NCBI RefSeq assembly: GCF_028275055.1
Contig: NZ_JAQCNJ010000056.1
Span: 1-50,463 of the forward strand
From: Haloplanus sp.
GTDB taxonomy: Archaea; Halobacteriota; Halobacteria; Halobacteriales; Haloferacaceae
DNA length: 50,463 nucleotides
Direction of reading: 5' to 3'
Shown here piece by piece: positions 7,207 to 16,721 of this stretch (position 1 is the first letter of the stretch; every line of letters begins with the position of its first letter). Below the pieces are notes generated by a model, which saw nothing but the letters and a program-made list of their open reading frames with translations, was not told the origin of the DNA and made no database searches. Both the position numbers and the translations under genes were made by a program.

Positions 7207-8997
7207 TTAGGACAGCAACCGTGGCCCGAAGATCATCAGAATCAGCGACACGAGCATCGTCAGGCCGATGCCCGTGGTGATCGTCCGGACGAGTCGCTCG
7301 CCGTCCCCGACCGGGAGCCGCGACGTCACCGCCTCGGCACACATCCGGAGGATGCGCCCCCCGTCGAGGGGGTAGCCGGGGATGCAGTTGAACAGACCGA
7401 GTTGGAGGTTCACCCACGCGGCCCAGAAGAGCACGTTCGCGAGAATGAACACCACATCACCGAAGGGGGCGAGTACCCCCTCGACGACGTAGAACTCCGT
7501 TACCGACGGGGTGAATCCCGGGAAGTTCGGGATCCCGAGCACCAGCGAAGCAAGCGGCAACAGAAGCGCGACGTAGACGAGGGTCAACGGCGAGTCGGTC
7601 AACCCGGGCAGCGGCGAGGCGGCGTCGCCGCCGGACCCGCCGAGCAGTTCGAGATAGGTGCCGGCCGGATACTCGCGGATCCCGAAGTCGGTGACCAGAA
7701 GGCCGCTCGTTCCGGGAAAGATGTCGACGCCGAGAAAGCCGTTGCCGTCCTGTGGGCTCTCGCCGAGAACCACGTCGTACGTTGTCGACTCGCCGCCGAC
7801 GCGAGCGTCGACCTCGACCCGGTCACCCGGACCGTACTCGTCGAGAACGCGGGACAGGTCCGTCGAGGAGGTGACCCGCTGGCCACCGATCCCGGTGATA
7901 ACGAGGCTCTCGTTCGTGGGTGCGCTGGCGTTGGCCAGCGGTCCGTCGGCGGCGACACGCGTGATGTACGCCCCGACGGGAACGACCCGCTCACCCTCGC
8001 TCGTCTCGATTCGCGCGAACGTTCGGTTTGCGGTCGCGTCGCGGAACTCGCTACGCGTCGTCACTGGCGTTCCGTTGACCGCGGTGACACTGATCGGGTC
8101 GTCGCCGTTCTCGACGGAGAGGTTCGCCGGGTTGCCGCCGACGGTCCCGACGACCGCCAACGACCGCTCGATCCGGACCGTCCGCTCGCCGTCGACCTCG
8201 ACCTCGACGGTCCGATCCTCGGCAGCGAGCAAGGCGTCGTCGAGGTCACGCTCCGTCTGCACCTCCGTCCCCGCGACGGCCGTGATTCGGTCGCCGTGTT
8301 CGATGCCCGCCGCCGACGCCGGGGATCCCTCGTAGGCCCCGTCGACGGCGACACCCGGCGCGACGCCGATGGCGCCGATCACGGGGCCAAAAAGGAGGGC
8401 GAAGGCCACGGCCGTCAGAACGAAGTTGTTGGTGACCCCCGCCGCGAACATCCGGGTCCGTGCGCCGCGGTTGGCCTCGCCTTCGCTTTCCTCGTCGGGT
8501 TCGACGAACGCCCCCAGCGGGATGAACGCCAACAGGACGACGCCCATGGACTCGATGTCGATGTCCTCGACCCGGCAGAGCAGGCCGTGTCCCCCTTCGT
8601 GGACCACCAGGCCCACCAGCAGGCCGAAGACGATCTCGGGTGCGACGGCCAGCGGGAGAAAATCGTTAACCCCGGGGACGACCAGAAAGTTCTGTGGCTG
8701 GTTCACGGCCGATGGCGACGGCGGGTCCCGGAGAACCACAAGCGCCTGGGCCAACAGGAGCAGAAACATGCCGGCCATGATAACCAGGGCGACGCCGACG
8801 CCGACGTTGCTGTACGCCCGCCAGAACCGTTTCGGCTCCGCGAGGCGGGTGAGCAGTGCCCGCCCACGCCGGGTGTGAATCGTTGCGATCGGTCCCTGGA
8901 GGCGCACGGCGTTCGGGAGGTAGCCTTGGATCTGAAGCGCCTTCGCGATGAGGGAGTAGACGAGAACGCCAACGAGAACCCACAGCAACGTGTTCAT
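7207..8997 (-). CDS. Site-2 protease family membrane metalloprotease with PDZ domains
   Basis: The 596-residue multi-spanning protein cleaves substrates inside the membrane. The zinc-binding HEGGH (HExxH) sits in a hydrophobic helix near residue 132, and the partner motif PGYPLDGGR, carrying the third ligand Asp, lies in a C-terminal membrane helix near residue 540. Between them are a PDZ-like domain (GAYEGSPASAAGIEHGDRITAV), a second repeat-like segment (VAADGPLANASAPTNESLVITGI) and further extracytoplasmic sequence. About six to eight hydrophobic segments are present. In bacteria and archaea such M50 proteases take part in regulated intramembrane proteolysis or signal-peptide clearance. The start is ATG at 8997 (MNTLLWVLVGVLVYS), which begins with the first membrane helix; longer frames have no such support. 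Divergent from the 9132 gene. Confidence 0.9.
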   Translation of the reverse strand: MNTLLWVLVGVLVYSLIAKALQIQGYLPNAVRLQGPIATIHTRRGRALLTRLAEPKRFWRAYSNVGVGVALVIMAGMFLLLLAQALVVLRDPPSPSAVNQPQNFLVVPGVNDFLPLAVAPEIVFGLLVGLVVHEGGHGLLCRVEDIDIESMGVVLLAFIPLGAFVEPDEESEGEANRGARTRMFAAGVTNNFVLTAVAFALLFGPVIGAIGVAPGVAVDGAYEGSPASAAGIEHGDRITAVAGTEVQTERDLDDALLAAEDRTVEVEVDGERTVRIERSLAVVGTVGGNPANLSVENGDDPISVTAVNGTPVTTRSEFRDATANRTFARIETSEGERVVPVGAYITRVAADGPLANASAPTNESLVITGIGGQRVTSSTDLSRVLDEYGPGDRVEVDARVGGESTTYDVVLGESPQDGNGFLGVDIFPGTSGLLVTDFGIREYPAGTYLELLGGSGGDAASPLPGLTDSPLTLVYVALLLPLASLVLGIPNFPGFTPSVTEFYVVEGVLAPFGDVVFILANVLFWAAWVNLQLGLFNCIPGYPLDGGRILRMCAEAVTSRLPVGDGERLVRTITTGIGLTMLVSLILMIFGPRLLS

Positions 8998-9131
8998 CAA
9001 CACAAAACAAGGCCGCGATAGCAAAATGCGTTCGGATACGCCACGCCTCGACACCTCACACCGCCTCGCGCATCCACGCGTCCACGTCCCGACCCGGCCG
9101 ACTTTTTCAGGCTGGAGGCCCACCCACGCAC

Positions 9132-9563
9132 ATGACACGTTTCGACGCCGCCGCCGCCACCGAGCGCCGGCAACTGTTCGCCGAGGCAGTGATCGCCCAC
9201 CGGACCCGCGCCAGCGCCTTTCTCACCATCGAGGTCGACCCCGCCGACGCACCGGGCGTGACCGACGACTACGACGATGGCGACAACGGCGAGACGCCCA
9301 CACAGGTTCCGTGGATCCAGTTCGCCGACCAGACGTTCAACCTCGACTGTACCGACGCCGAACTCGACCGTCTGAAAAACGTCCTGTCGGAGTTCCCCGA
9401 ATGTCGCATCGACCAGATCGAGCGCCCGGAGGCGACCGAGGGCGCAAACGTCCGGATCACCGCCCGCTCCGACCCCAACCGCCTCAGCCAGTTCGCCGAC
9501 CGCGCCCTCCGGACCACCTACGACCTCGCCGACGACTACCGTGCCTGGGTCGCAGGGGTGTAG
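9132..9563 (+). CDS. Haloarchaeal conserved protein upstream of mutS, function unknown
   Basis: The 143-residue soluble acidic protein (MTRFDAAAATERRQLFAEAV) has no signal peptide or membrane segment. It has an alternating alpha/beta look, with conserved-looking VPWIQFADQTFNLDCTDAELDRLKNVLSEFP and a C-terminal ADRALRTTYDLADDYRAWV. I do not recognise a domain. It lies 55 nt upstream of mutS on the same strand, but mutS has its own TATA-like box, so co-transcription is uncertain. The start ATG is 134 nt from the divergent protease gene. Confidence 0.75.
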   Translation: MTRFDAAAATERRQLFAEAVIAHRTRASAFLTIEVDPADAPGVTDDYDDGDNGETPTQVPWIQFADQTFNLDCTDAELDRLKNVLSEFPECRIDQIERPEATEGANVRITARSDPNRLSQFADRALRTTYDLADDYRAWVAGV

Positions 9564-9586
9564 CCAGCGGCACCGCCGATCCTGAC

Positions 9587-9598
9587 GGTTTTTATTTC
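9587..9598 (+). promoter_or_regulatory. TATA-like box of mutS
   Basis: GGTTTTTATTTC, an AT-rich island in GC-rich surroundings, is centred about 27 nt before the mutS ATG and fits leaderless initiation. Confidence 0.55.
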
Positions 9599-9618
9599 TC
9601 GACCGTCGGACTGGGAGT

Positions 9619-12384
9619 ATGGACGCGGATGCGGACGACAACGCCACACCCGATCCCGATAGCGACGCCGACACGGCGACGACCGACGACGCCGTGACCG
9701 GCCCCCCTGATGGGATGGTCGCCGTCCGCGAGGAACTGACGCCGATGCTGAGCCAGTACTTCGAACTCTGTGCCGGCTACGAGAACGCTCTCCTCCTGTT
9801 CCAGAACGGCGACTTCTACCAGACGTACTGCGAGGCCGCCGAGGAGACCGCCCAGGTGTGTGAACTGACCCTCACGCGCCGCGAGGACAGCACCGGCACC
9901 TACCCGATGGCGGGCATCCCGGTCGACAACGCCACGACGTACGTCGACCGCCTTCTCGACGCCGGCTACCGTGTCGCAGTCGCCGAACAGGTCGAACGCC
10001 CGGCGGACGCCTCGGGGCTGGTCGACCGGGCTGTCACGCGGGTCGTGACCCCGGGAACGCTCGTCGACGACGAACTCCTCGGTTCGGGGACGACCAACTA
10101 CGTCGCCGCGGTGGCCCGCGACGGGGCGACACGGTCCCTTGCCGCCGTCGACGTCTCGACCGGCGACTGCTCGGTGACGAGTGTACAGACCGAAACGCGC
10201 CTGCGTGACGAACTCGACCGCCTCGCTCCCGAAGAACTGCTCGTCACCCCCGACGTAACCGTCGATCACGAGGCGCTGTCGGCCGACCCGATGGTGACCG
10301 ACCACGAAGCCGCTCGGATGGACGCCGAGACGGCCGCCGAACGGGTCGGCGCGTACGTCTCCGCGCCCGAGGCGGTCGTCGAGTCGCCGGTCGAACTCTT
10401 GGCCTGTGGGATCGTTCTCGCGTACGCCGAGTGGAGTCAGGGCGACACCGGCCCGCTCTCGCATGTCACCCGGATCAGCCGGTACGATCCGCGGGACGCC
10501 CTCGGTCTCGATGCGACGGCCATCCGAAGCCTCGAACTGTTCGAGAACCGGGGCGTGGGCGCGAGCGAGACGCTTTTTGACGTTCTCGACGCCACTGTCT
10601 GTGCGCCGGGGCGGCGCGAACTCGACGCGTGGCTCCGGCGCCCCCTCGTCGACCCCGACCGGATCGAAGCCCGACTCGACGCCGTCGGCGAACTCGTCGA
10701 TGCCCCGCTCTCCCGGGAGACGATCCGCGACGCTCTCCGCGAGGTGTACGACCTCGAACGCCTCGCCGGCCGCGTCTCGCGGGAGCGCGCCGACGCCCGC
10801 GACCTACGATCGCTGCAGGCAACGCTCGACGCCGTCCCCGAACTCCTGTCGGCACTCGGCGGTGTCGAGGCGGTGCTTCTCCGCGGCCTCCGGGAGCGGA
10901 TCGACCCCCTCGATCCGGTGCGGAACCTGATTGACCGGGCGATCCGTCCCGATCCGCCGGTCGAGGTGACCGACGGCGGCGTGATCCGCGAGGGGTTCGA
11001 CGCCGAACTCGACGACCTGCGGGCGACCGAGCGCGAGGGCCGAGCGTGGGTTGCCGACCTCGAAACACGCGAACGGGAACGGACCGGCATCGACTCGTTG
11101 TCGGTCGGTCACAACCAAGTCCACGGCTACTACATCGAGGTGACCGACCCCAACCTCGACCGGGTCCCCGACGACTACACCCGGCGACAGACGCTGAAAA
11201 ACGCCGAACGATTCTACACACCGGAGTTGAAGCGCCGCGAGGACGAGATCCTCGGCGCGGCAGAACGGGCCGACACCTTGGAGTACGAACGATTCCGCGA
11301 GGTTCGCGCGTCGGTCGCCGACGAGACGGATCGATTGCAGGCGCTGGCAGACGCCCTCGCGGAACTCGACGTACTGGCGACGCTTGCGACGGTCGCGGCC
11401 GACCGCGGCTACGTCCGCCCGACGTTCCACGACGGCGGGGTTGAGGTAGCGGCCGGCCGCCACCCGGTCGTCGAGGTGACCAACGACCGATTCGTCCCGA
11501 ACGACGCCGACCTCCCGCCGGGAAGCGTCTCGCTCGTCACCGGCCCGAACATGAGCGGGAAATCGACGTATATGCGGCAGGTGGCGCTGATCGTCGTGTT
11601 GGCACAGATGGGCGGGTTCGTTCCCGCCGATGCCGCCTGCCTCCCGGTCGTCGACCGCGTGTTCACCCGCGTCGGCGCGAGCGACGACATTGCTGGGGGG
11701 CAGTCGACGTTTATGCGAGAGATGACGGAACTCACTTCGATTCTCCACGAGGCGACGGCCGACTCGCTGATCCTCCTCGATGAGGTTGGCCGGGGCACCA
11801 GCACCGCCGATGGCCGCGCCATCGCTCGCGCGACCGCCGAGTTCGTCCACGACGAGATCGGTGCGACGACGCTCTTTGCCACACATTATCACGACCTGAC
11901 GGCGCTCGCCGACGAACGCGAGAACGTCCGGAACCTGCATTTTGCGGCGGACAGCGAGGAGGCCCGGTCCTCGGGAGGTGACAGCGAGAAGGCCCGACCC
12001 GCCGGAACCGACGGCGTCAGCTTTCTCCACCGGGTCGCGGAGGGACCCGCGTCGTCGTCCTACGGCGTCGAGGTGGCACGGATGGCGGGCGTCCCCGACC
12101 CAGTCGTCGAACGGGCGGGAGCGCTCGTCGACGCGTCCGACACCGACACCGACACCGACACCACCGGTCCGGCGACGCCGTATCGCGACCCGGCCACGAA
12201 CGGCGACGCCGACGGGACACAGGTGACACTCGACGGGGTGGAGCGGGCCGCGACGAGCGGTTCCGGTCCCGATCGTTCCCCGGCGGTCGTCGACACCCTC
12301 CGTGAGACAGACCTCGCGACGACGACGCCACTCGAAGCGCTGAACATACTCGCCGACCTCAAAGACCGGGTCGAGAAGCCATGA
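9619..12384 (+). CDS. mutS: DNA mismatch repair ATPase MutS
   Basis: The 921-residue MutS1 binds mismatches as a dimer and recruits MutL. Domains in order: an acidic tail (1-30), mismatch-recognition domain I (about 35-150), connector (150-270), core/lever with clamp (270-580), ATPase (about 600-800) and a C-terminal dimerisation tail. The Walker A motif is GPNMSGKST (about 641-649); [14 protein letters not shown] is Walker B/signature, followed by FATHYHDL. The domain I motif that normally reads Phe-x-Glu is here Phe66-Tyr67-Gln68 (GDFYQTY). The ATPase domain carries a 10-residue tandem duplication (encoded at 11950-12009), and an acidic DTDTDT run lies near residue 845. The last 4 nt overlap mutL (ATGA), implying one operon and coupled translation. 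Confidence 0.97.
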   Translation: MDADADDNATPDPDSDADTATTDDAVTGPPDGMVAVREELTPMLSQYFELCAGYENALLLFQNGDFYQTYCEAAEETAQVCELTLTRREDSTGTYPMAGIPVDNATTYVDRLLDAGYRVAVAEQVERPADASGLVDRAVTRVVTPGTLVDDELLGSGTTNYVAAVARDGATRSLAAVDVSTGDCSVTSVQTETRLRDELDRLAPEELLVTPDVTVDHEALSADPMVTDHEAARMDAETAAERVGAYVSAPEAVVESPVELLACGIVLAYAEWSQGDTGPLSHVTRISRYDPRDALGLDATAIRSLELFENRGVGASETLFDVLDATVCAPGRRELDAWLRRPLVDPDRIEARLDAVGELVDAPLSRETIRDALREVYDLERLAGRVSRERADARDLRSLQATLDAVPELLSALGGVEAVLLRGLRERIDPLDPVRNLIDRAIRPDPPVEVTDGGVIREGFDAELDDLRATEREGRAWVADLETRERERTGIDSLSVGHNQVHGYYIEVTDPNLDRVPDDYTRRQTLKNAERFYTPELKRREDEILGAAERADTLEYERFREVRASVADETDRLQALADALAELDVLATLATVAADRGYVRPTFHDGGVEVAAGRHPVVEVTNDRFVPNDADLPPGSVSLVTGPNMSGKSTYMRQVALIVVLAQMGGFVPADAACLPVVDRVFTRVGASDDIAGGQSTFMREMTELTSILHEATADSLILLDEVGRGTSTADGRAIARATAEFVHDEIGATTLFATHYHDLTALADERENVRNLHFAADSEEARSSGGDSEKARPAGTDGVSFLHRVAEGPASSSYGVEVARMAGVPDPVVERAGALVDASDTDTDTDTTGPATPYRDPATNGDADGTQVTLDGVERAATSGSGPDRSPAVVDTLRETDLATTTPLEALNILADLKDRVEKP
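11950..12009 (+). repeat. 30-bp tandem duplication inside mutS
   Basis: Two adjacent 30-nt units (11950-11979 and 11980-12009) both start GACAGCGAG-x-AGGCCCG and encode [10 protein letters not shown] and [10 protein letters not shown]. They lie in a loop between NLHFAA and FLHRV of the MutS ATPase domain. The second halves have diverged. Confidence 0.7.
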
Positions 12385-14027
12385 GGCGGCTGGATCGGGA
12401 GACGGTCGACCGCATCGCGGCCGGCGAGGTGGTGACGCGGCCGGCGCGGGTCGTCGTCGAACTCGTCGAGAACGCCCTCGACGCCGACGCCGACCGGATC
12501 GAGGTCGAGGTGTGGGGCGACGGCACCGACCGGATCCGCGTCGTCGACGACGGCCGGGGACTGAGCGCCGACGAGGCCGAACTCGCGGTCGAGCGCCACA
12601 CGACAAGCAAGCTTCCGGCGGGGGAACTCGATGCGGTCGAGACACTCGGGTTCCGGGGGGAGGCGCTGGCCAGCATCGCCGACGTGGCGCGGCTCACGCT
12701 CTCGACCAACGACGGCGGCCCCCGCGGAACCCGCATCCGGGTCGACGGCGACGGCGTGGCCGCCGGGTCCGTCGGGCGCGGTCGGGGCACCACGGTCGAG
12801 GTTCGGGACCTGTTTCACAACCGCCCGGTTCGGAAGGAGTCACTCGCCGCGGCGTCGACGGAGTTCGAGCGCATCAGTGATCGCGTCGCCACATACGCGC
12901 TCTGTCGCCCGTCGGTCGCGTTCACCCTCGATCACGACGACCGCCAGGTGTTCGCGACGCCCGGGTCCGGCGCGTTTGCCGACGCCGCGCTCTCCGTTTA
13001 CGATAGAACGGTCGCCCGCGAGCGCACGACCCTCGACACCGTGGCGACCCTCCCGGTCGGCGACCGCGAGGTCGACCTCGGTCTTCAAGGGCTGCTCGCG
13101 TACCCCTCTGTCACCCGGTCGACGACGGCACACACCCGCGTCGCGGTCAACGGCCGGCCGGTCTCGCTCCCCCCGATCCGGCGGGCAATCGAGCGCGGCT
13201 ACGGGTCGCTCCTTCCGGGCGACCGCCACCCGGTCGCCGTTCTCGCCGTCTCGCTCCCGCCGCGGATGGTCGACCCGAACGTTCACCCGACCAAAGAGAC
13301 CGTCGCACTCCGCTCGACGGACGCCGTGGCCGACATCGTCGAGACGGCGGTCGAGGACGTTCTCTCGACAGCCGACCTCCGGCGGTCGGCGGAGGTAGCG
13401 ATGGATCTCGATTCGTCGCTCACCCCCGTCGACGCCGACACGTCGGCGCTCGCAAACGCCGAGTTCGTCGGCCGGTTCGGCGGCCTCTACCTGCTCTGTG
13501 ATGCCGGCGACGACCTGTTGGTGATCGATCAACACGCCGCCCACGAGCGGATCAACTACGAGCGTCTGCGGGAGGCCGTCGAGGCGGAGGGCGTGCCGTC
13601 GGCGACGCTTGACCCGCCGGCAACGCTTTCGCTGTCACCCGCCGAGGTCGCGGCCGTCGAGAGCCACGCCTCCGACCTCGCCCGCCTCGGCTTCGACTGT
13701 GACCCGTTCGGTGGCGGCACCGTCCGCGTCCGGGCCATTCCCGCGCCCCTCGGTCGGGTCGCCGACCCCGAAACCCTCCGGGAGACACTCGCCGTTCTTC
13801 GTGACGGCGACGACACCGGCCGCCGAGACGACCTGCTCGCTGATCTGGCCTGCCACCCGTCGCTGAAGGCAGGCGACGACCTTGACAACGGCGAGGCCGC
13901 CGCCCTCGTCGACCGCCTCGGCGCGTGTGAGCGACCGTTTGTCTGCCCACATGGCCGGCCGACGATCCTCGCCATCGACGAGGCCCACCTCGCCGGCGGA
14001 TTCGACCGGCACCCCCGCCGGGGCTGA
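12381..14027 (+). CDS. mutL: DNA mismatch repair endonuclease MutL
   Basis: The 548-residue GHKL ATPase partner of MutS. N-terminal motifs: [25 protein letters not shown] (motif I, Glu and Asn), DDGRGL (II), HTTSKL and [10 protein letters not shown] (III). The transducer half carries [12 protein letters not shown]. The C-terminal domain contains [12 protein letters not shown], which matches the metal-binding DQHA(x)2E(x)4E motif of nicking MutL proteins, plus [10 protein letters not shown] and a terminal CPHGRPT zinc-site motif. It should therefore be a strand-nicking MutL, as expected where no MutH exists. The start ATG overlaps the mutS stop (ATGA). The stop at 14025-14027 directly abuts the stop codon of the convergent zinc-ribbon gene. 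Confidence 0.97.
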   Translation: MRRLDRETVDRIAAGEVVTRPARVVVELVENALDADADRIEVEVWGDGTDRIRVVDDGRGLSADEAELAVERHTTSKLPAGELDAVETLGFRGEALASIADVARLTLSTNDGGPRGTRIRVDGDGVAAGSVGRGRGTTVEVRDLFHNRPVRKESLAAASTEFERISDRVATYALCRPSVAFTLDHDDRQVFATPGSGAFADAALSVYDRTVARERTTLDTVATLPVGDREVDLGLQGLLAYPSVTRSTTAHTRVAVNGRPVSLPPIRRAIERGYGSLLPGDRHPVAVLAVSLPPRMVDPNVHPTKETVALRSTDAVADIVETAVEDVLSTADLRRSAEVAMDLDSSLTPVDADTSALANAEFVGRFGGLYLLCDAGDDLLVIDQHAAHERINYERLREAVEAEGVPSATLDPPATLSLSPAEVAAVESHASDLARLGFDCDPFGGGTVRVRAIPAPLGRVADPETLRETLAVLRDGDDTGRRDDLLADLACHPSLKAGDDLDNGEAAALVDRLGACERPFVCPHGRPTILAIDEAHLAGGFDRHPRRG

Positions 14028-14231
14028 CTACCAGTCTTTGCAGTCGGCACAGACGAACGTTCCGCCGTCGCCGTCGCGCCACCGCCGCGTAGCGTTCTCG
14101 CCGCAGTCGGCGCAGGGCTCTCCCTCGCCGGTCCACCGCATCGTCGCGACGCCCGGCGTGGCGGCCGTCTCTGCGTTGTCCCCGTCGCCACCACCGGTTT
14201 CGGCGAACTCGTCGAGCGGTTTCTCCGTCAC
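14028..14231 (-). CDS. Small zinc-ribbon protein (DUF7573-like)
   Basis: The 67-residue protein ends with CADCGENATRRWRDGDGGTFVCADCKDW: two CxxC knuckles that should bind one zinc, preceded by a flexible acidic N-terminus. The C-terminal WRDGD-x-FVCADCKxW is a pattern I recall from the haloarchaeal DUF7573 family, of unknown function. The GTG at 14231 (VTEKPLDEF) is chosen because a TATA-like box at 14254-14263 lies about 28 nt upstream; GTGs at 14240 and 14243 are alternatives. A much longer frame exists upstream but reads antisense through the mer gene. The stop abuts the mutL stop head-on with no spacer. Confidence 0.75.
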   Translation of the reverse strand: MTEKPLDEFAETGGGDGDNAETAATPGVATMRWTGEGEPCADCGENATRRWRDGDGGTFVCADCKDW

Positions 14232-14253
14232 ACTCGCCACCACGGTAGCGACC

Positions 14254-14263
14254 CGCTTATCTG
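14254..14263 (-). promoter_or_regulatory. TATA-like box of the small zinc-ribbon gene
   Basis: CAGATAAGCG on the minus strand is centred about 28 nt before the GTG at 14231 and is the main support for that start. Confidence 0.4.
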
Positions 14264-14309
14264 TGGCGACGAGCGGAACCGCCAAGTGAGCGCCACGCCT
14301 TCTGCCGGC

Positions 14310-14519
14310 ATGGCCACGGTCACACAACTCGTCGTCGAACTGTTCCGGAGCGTCGTCGACCTCGTCGTCATCTTCGCGACCGAGGTGGCCACACAGGATC
14401 CGATCGGACTGCTTGTCTTTCTCGCCGGAGCGGCTCTGACCACGGCCGCCGCCGGCTTTTTCGGCCTGTTGGTCGCTGGCGCACTGCTCGACGCCCTCCG
14501 CGACGCCGTCGCGGGTTAG
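14310..14519 (+). CDS. Small single-gene membrane protein
   Basis: The 69-residue protein (MATVTQLVVELFRSVVDLVV) has a short amphipathic N-terminus and one or two hydrophobic segments (PIGLLVFLAGAALTTAAAGFFGLLVAGALL), so it is probably an inner-membrane peptide. No family is recognised. A GTG at 14286 would add eight residues. It is divergent from the zinc-ribbon gene, and its TAG overlaps the TAA of mer by sharing TTAG (14516-14519). Confidence 0.6.
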   Translation: MATVTQLVVELFRSVVDLVVIFATEVATQDPIGLLVFLAGAALTTAAAGFFGLLVAGALLDALRDAVAG

Positions 14520-15499
14520 CGGTCGTTCGCGCGGTCGTGGGCCGTCGCCGCGAGGTCGATGGCCGTGTCGAGATCCGGCCCGATCGGCGACCCGACGACG
14601 ATGCTGTCGACGTGGTCCAGCACCGCCGCCATCCGGTCGGCGACGTCGTCGACCGTCCCGGTGATACAGAACGCGTCGATCATCGCCGGCGTCACGAGAC
14701 CGAACGCGGTTTCGAAGTCGCCGGCGCTGATAGCGTCGCCGACCGCCTCGGCTCGGTCGGCGTCGAGTCCGTGGCGTGCAAGAACCGGCGGGGCCGCGCC
14801 GGCGGCGATAAAGGCGACCGGCGGGCGGGCGGCCTCGCGGGCGGCGTCGGCGTCGTCGGCGACGCTGACGCTTGCGTACGCCGCGAGGTCGAACTCGCCG
14901 AGACCGTCGAGGCGGTCGGCTATGCCGTCCTCGACCTGGTCGCGCGCCCACCGCAGGTCGTCGGGGTGAGAGCCATTGAACAGGATCCCGTCGGCGTGCT
15001 TGGCCGACATCTTGCACATGTGTGGCCCTTCGCCCCCGACGTAGGTGGGGATCGGTCCCGGCACGTCGAAGTTGAGGCCAGCGTCGTCGGCCTCGAACGT
15101 GCCGTCGTGGGTGACACGCTCGCCGTCCCAGAGGCGGTCGGCGATCTTGAACGCCTCCAGTACGGCTCGAAGCCCCCGGTCGTCACCGAGGCCGAGGTTC
15201 CGCATCGTCGAGGGATCGCCGGGGCCGATTCCGAAAACAGCCCGTCCGTCGCTCGCTTCGGCGACCGTCGCAACCTCGCTCGCCAACGTCACCGGGTGGC
15301 GTTCGAGCGGGTTGACGACGCCCGGCCCGAGACGGACCTCGTCGGTCGCGGCCGCGAGACGCGACAGAACGGCAAAGGGTGAGCGGTTGTTGTAGTGGCT
15401 GGACACAAACAGGGTGTCGTAGCCCGCGGCCTCGGCGGCCGTACCGAGGTCGACGGTTCGGTCGATCGGGTGTTCGGGGGTGAGTTCGATCCCGAACAT
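14516..15499 (-). CDS. mer: F420-dependent methylene-tetrahydromethanopterin reductase-like enzyme
   Basis: The 327-residue luciferase-fold (TIM-barrel) F420 enzyme. In methanogens Mer reduces methylene-H4MPT to methyl-H4MPT with F420H2; haloarchaea are thought to use a folate carrier, so the carrier here is inferred. Signatures: MFGIELTPEHPIDRTVDL at the start, GYDTLFVSSHYNNRSPFAVL, LGPGVVNPLERHPVTLAS, RAVFGIGPGDPSTM and PTYVGGEGPHMCKMSAKHADGIL. The start is ATG at 15499, exactly at the conserved N-terminus; the frame extends 55 codons further upstream without conservation. The same strand carries an aldo/keto reductase and cofE (F420 synthesis) just upstream. The 3' end overlaps the convergent small membrane gene. 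Confidence 0.9.
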   Translation of the reverse strand: MFGIELTPEHPIDRTVDLGTAAEAAGYDTLFVSSHYNNRSPFAVLSRLAAATDEVRLGPGVVNPLERHPVTLASEVATVAEASDGRAVFGIGPGDPSTMRNLGLGDDRGLRAVLEAFKIADRLWDGERVTHDGTFEADDAGLNFDVPGPIPTYVGGEGPHMCKMSAKHADGILFNGSHPDDLRWARDQVEDGIADRLDGLGEFDLAAYASVSVADDADAAREAARPPVAFIAAGAAPPVLARHGLDADRAEAVGDAISAGDFETAFGLVTPAMIDAFCITGTVDDVADRMAAVLDHVDSIVVGSPIGPDLDTAIDLAATAHDRANDR

Positions 15500-15665
15500 C
15501 AGCGGTCGCACCTCTGTGTGCGTCCGACCGACGGACGCGGAGCGGTCGTCGTGAGGGAGCGCGTCGAAGTCATCCGTCAACCGATTGGCGTCGACGGTAA
15601 AAAACCGTTCGTCGGTCGCCGACACCGCTGCCGTCGGTATCGATCCCGGCGTCGGGGCCCTCACG

Positions 15666-16658
15666 CTACCCGTGGCCGTCGACCGGAACCGGTTCGTACG
15701 GCGCTTCGAGGTACGCCTGATCGCTCTCGGAGAGGTCGATCTCCAAGGCCGCTACCGCGTCCTCGAGGTGGTCGACGCTCGTCGTGCCGACGACCGGGGC
15801 ATCGACCGCCTCCTGATGGAGGAGCCACGCGAGCGCGATCTGTGCCATCGTGACGCCGTTCTCCTCGGCGAGTTCCGCGACGCGTTCGTTGATCTCGTCG
15901 CCGCCACCGGCGCGGTAGTTGGCGACCCGGTCGGACATCCCATCGTGGTCGTCCATGAATGCCCCGCGGGTCGTGTCGAGAAACGCCTCGTGGGGCCGGG
16001 TGAGAAAGCCACGCGCGAGCGGCGACCACGGGAGCGTGCCGATCCCCTCGCGTTCACAGAGCGGGAGGGTTTCGCGTTCCTCCTCGCGGTAGACGAGGTT
16101 GTGGTGGTTCTGCATGGTGACAAAACGGGCCAACCCCAGTCGGTCGCTGGTGTGGAGGGCGTCGGCGAACTGGTAGGCCCACATCGAACTCGCGCCGAGA
16201 TACCGGACCTGCCCGCGCCGCACCGCGTCATCGAGGGCACGGAGTGTCTCCTCTATAGGCGTGTCCTCGTCCCAGCGGTGAATCTGGTAGAGGTCGATCG
16301 TGTCCATCCCCAGTCGGTCGAGGCTGTGTTGGAGTTCCTGTTCGATCGCCTTTCGCGACAGCCCCCGGGCGTTGGGATTGGCCTCGTCCATCGGGTTGTA
16401 CACCTTGGTCGCGACGACCGGCCAATCGCGGTCGTAGTCGGCGAGAACGTTCCCGAGAATGCGTTCGGAGTCGCCCGTCGAGTACATGTTGGCGGTGTCG
16501 AAGAAGTTGATCCCCAACTCTATCGCCCGTTCGATGATCGGGCGGCTTTCGGCCTCGTCGAGCACCCAGTCGCGCCAGTCGCTCGACCCGAAGCTCATAC
16601 ACCCCAGACAGATGCGACTCACCTTCGTCCCGGTGTCGCCGAGCGTGGTGTACTCCAT
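15666..16658 (-). CDS. Aldo/keto reductase
   Basis: The 330-residue NADPH-dependent (beta/alpha)8 oxidoreductase, cytoplasmic. The catalytic tetrad is visible: Asp in NFFDTANMYS, Tyr in the same motif, Lys in VVATKVYN and His in YQIHRWDEDTP. The cofactor segment is TLPWSPLARGFLTRP. The sequence resembles the YajO/voltage-gated potassium channel beta-like group (EYTTLGDTGTKVSRICLGCMSFG). The substrate is not predictable. The ATG at 16658 begins at the conserved MEYTTLG; the open frame extends nine codons upstream. It lies between mer and cofE but with gaps of 166 and 63 bp, so it may be separately transcribed. Confidence 0.9.
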   Translation of the reverse strand: MEYTTLGDTGTKVSRICLGCMSFGSSDWRDWVLDEAESRPIIERAIELGINFFDTANMYSTGDSERILGNVLADYDRDWPVVATKVYNPMDEANPNARGLSRKAIEQELQHSLDRLGMDTIDLYQIHRWDEDTPIEETLRALDDAVRRGQVRYLGASSMWAYQFADALHTSDRLGLARFVTMQNHHNLVYREEERETLPLCEREGIGTLPWSPLARGFLTRPHEAFLDTTRGAFMDDHDGMSDRVANYRAGGGDEINERVAELAEENGVTMAQIALAWLLHQEAVDAPVVGTTSVDHLEDAVAALEIDLSESDQAYLEAPYEPVPVDGHG

Positions 16659-16721
16659 GCAACCCCGCAGGCGCGATGACGACAAAAAGATTGGTCGGGC
16701 GCTCGACCGACGGCGGCACGG

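Noticed and set aside
6988-9021. 677-codon open frame on the plus strand antisense to the site-2 protease
   Set aside because: The minus strand carries clear HExxH and PLDGG protease motifs, while the plus frame is Arg/Asp-rich with no domain.
12139-12162. Short GACACC tandem run in mutS considered as a repeat element
   Set aside because: It only encodes an acidic Asp-Thr stretch typical of halophile low-complexity tails; no independent element.
10804-12645. 613-codon minus frame across mutS and mutL
   Set aside because: Antisense to two unmistakable mismatch-repair genes; Arg/Pro-rich product.
14232-15017. Long N-terminal extension of the small zinc-ribbon frame
   Set aside because: The extension lies antisense to mer and the small membrane gene, is Arg-rich, and a TATA-like box supports the start at 14231.
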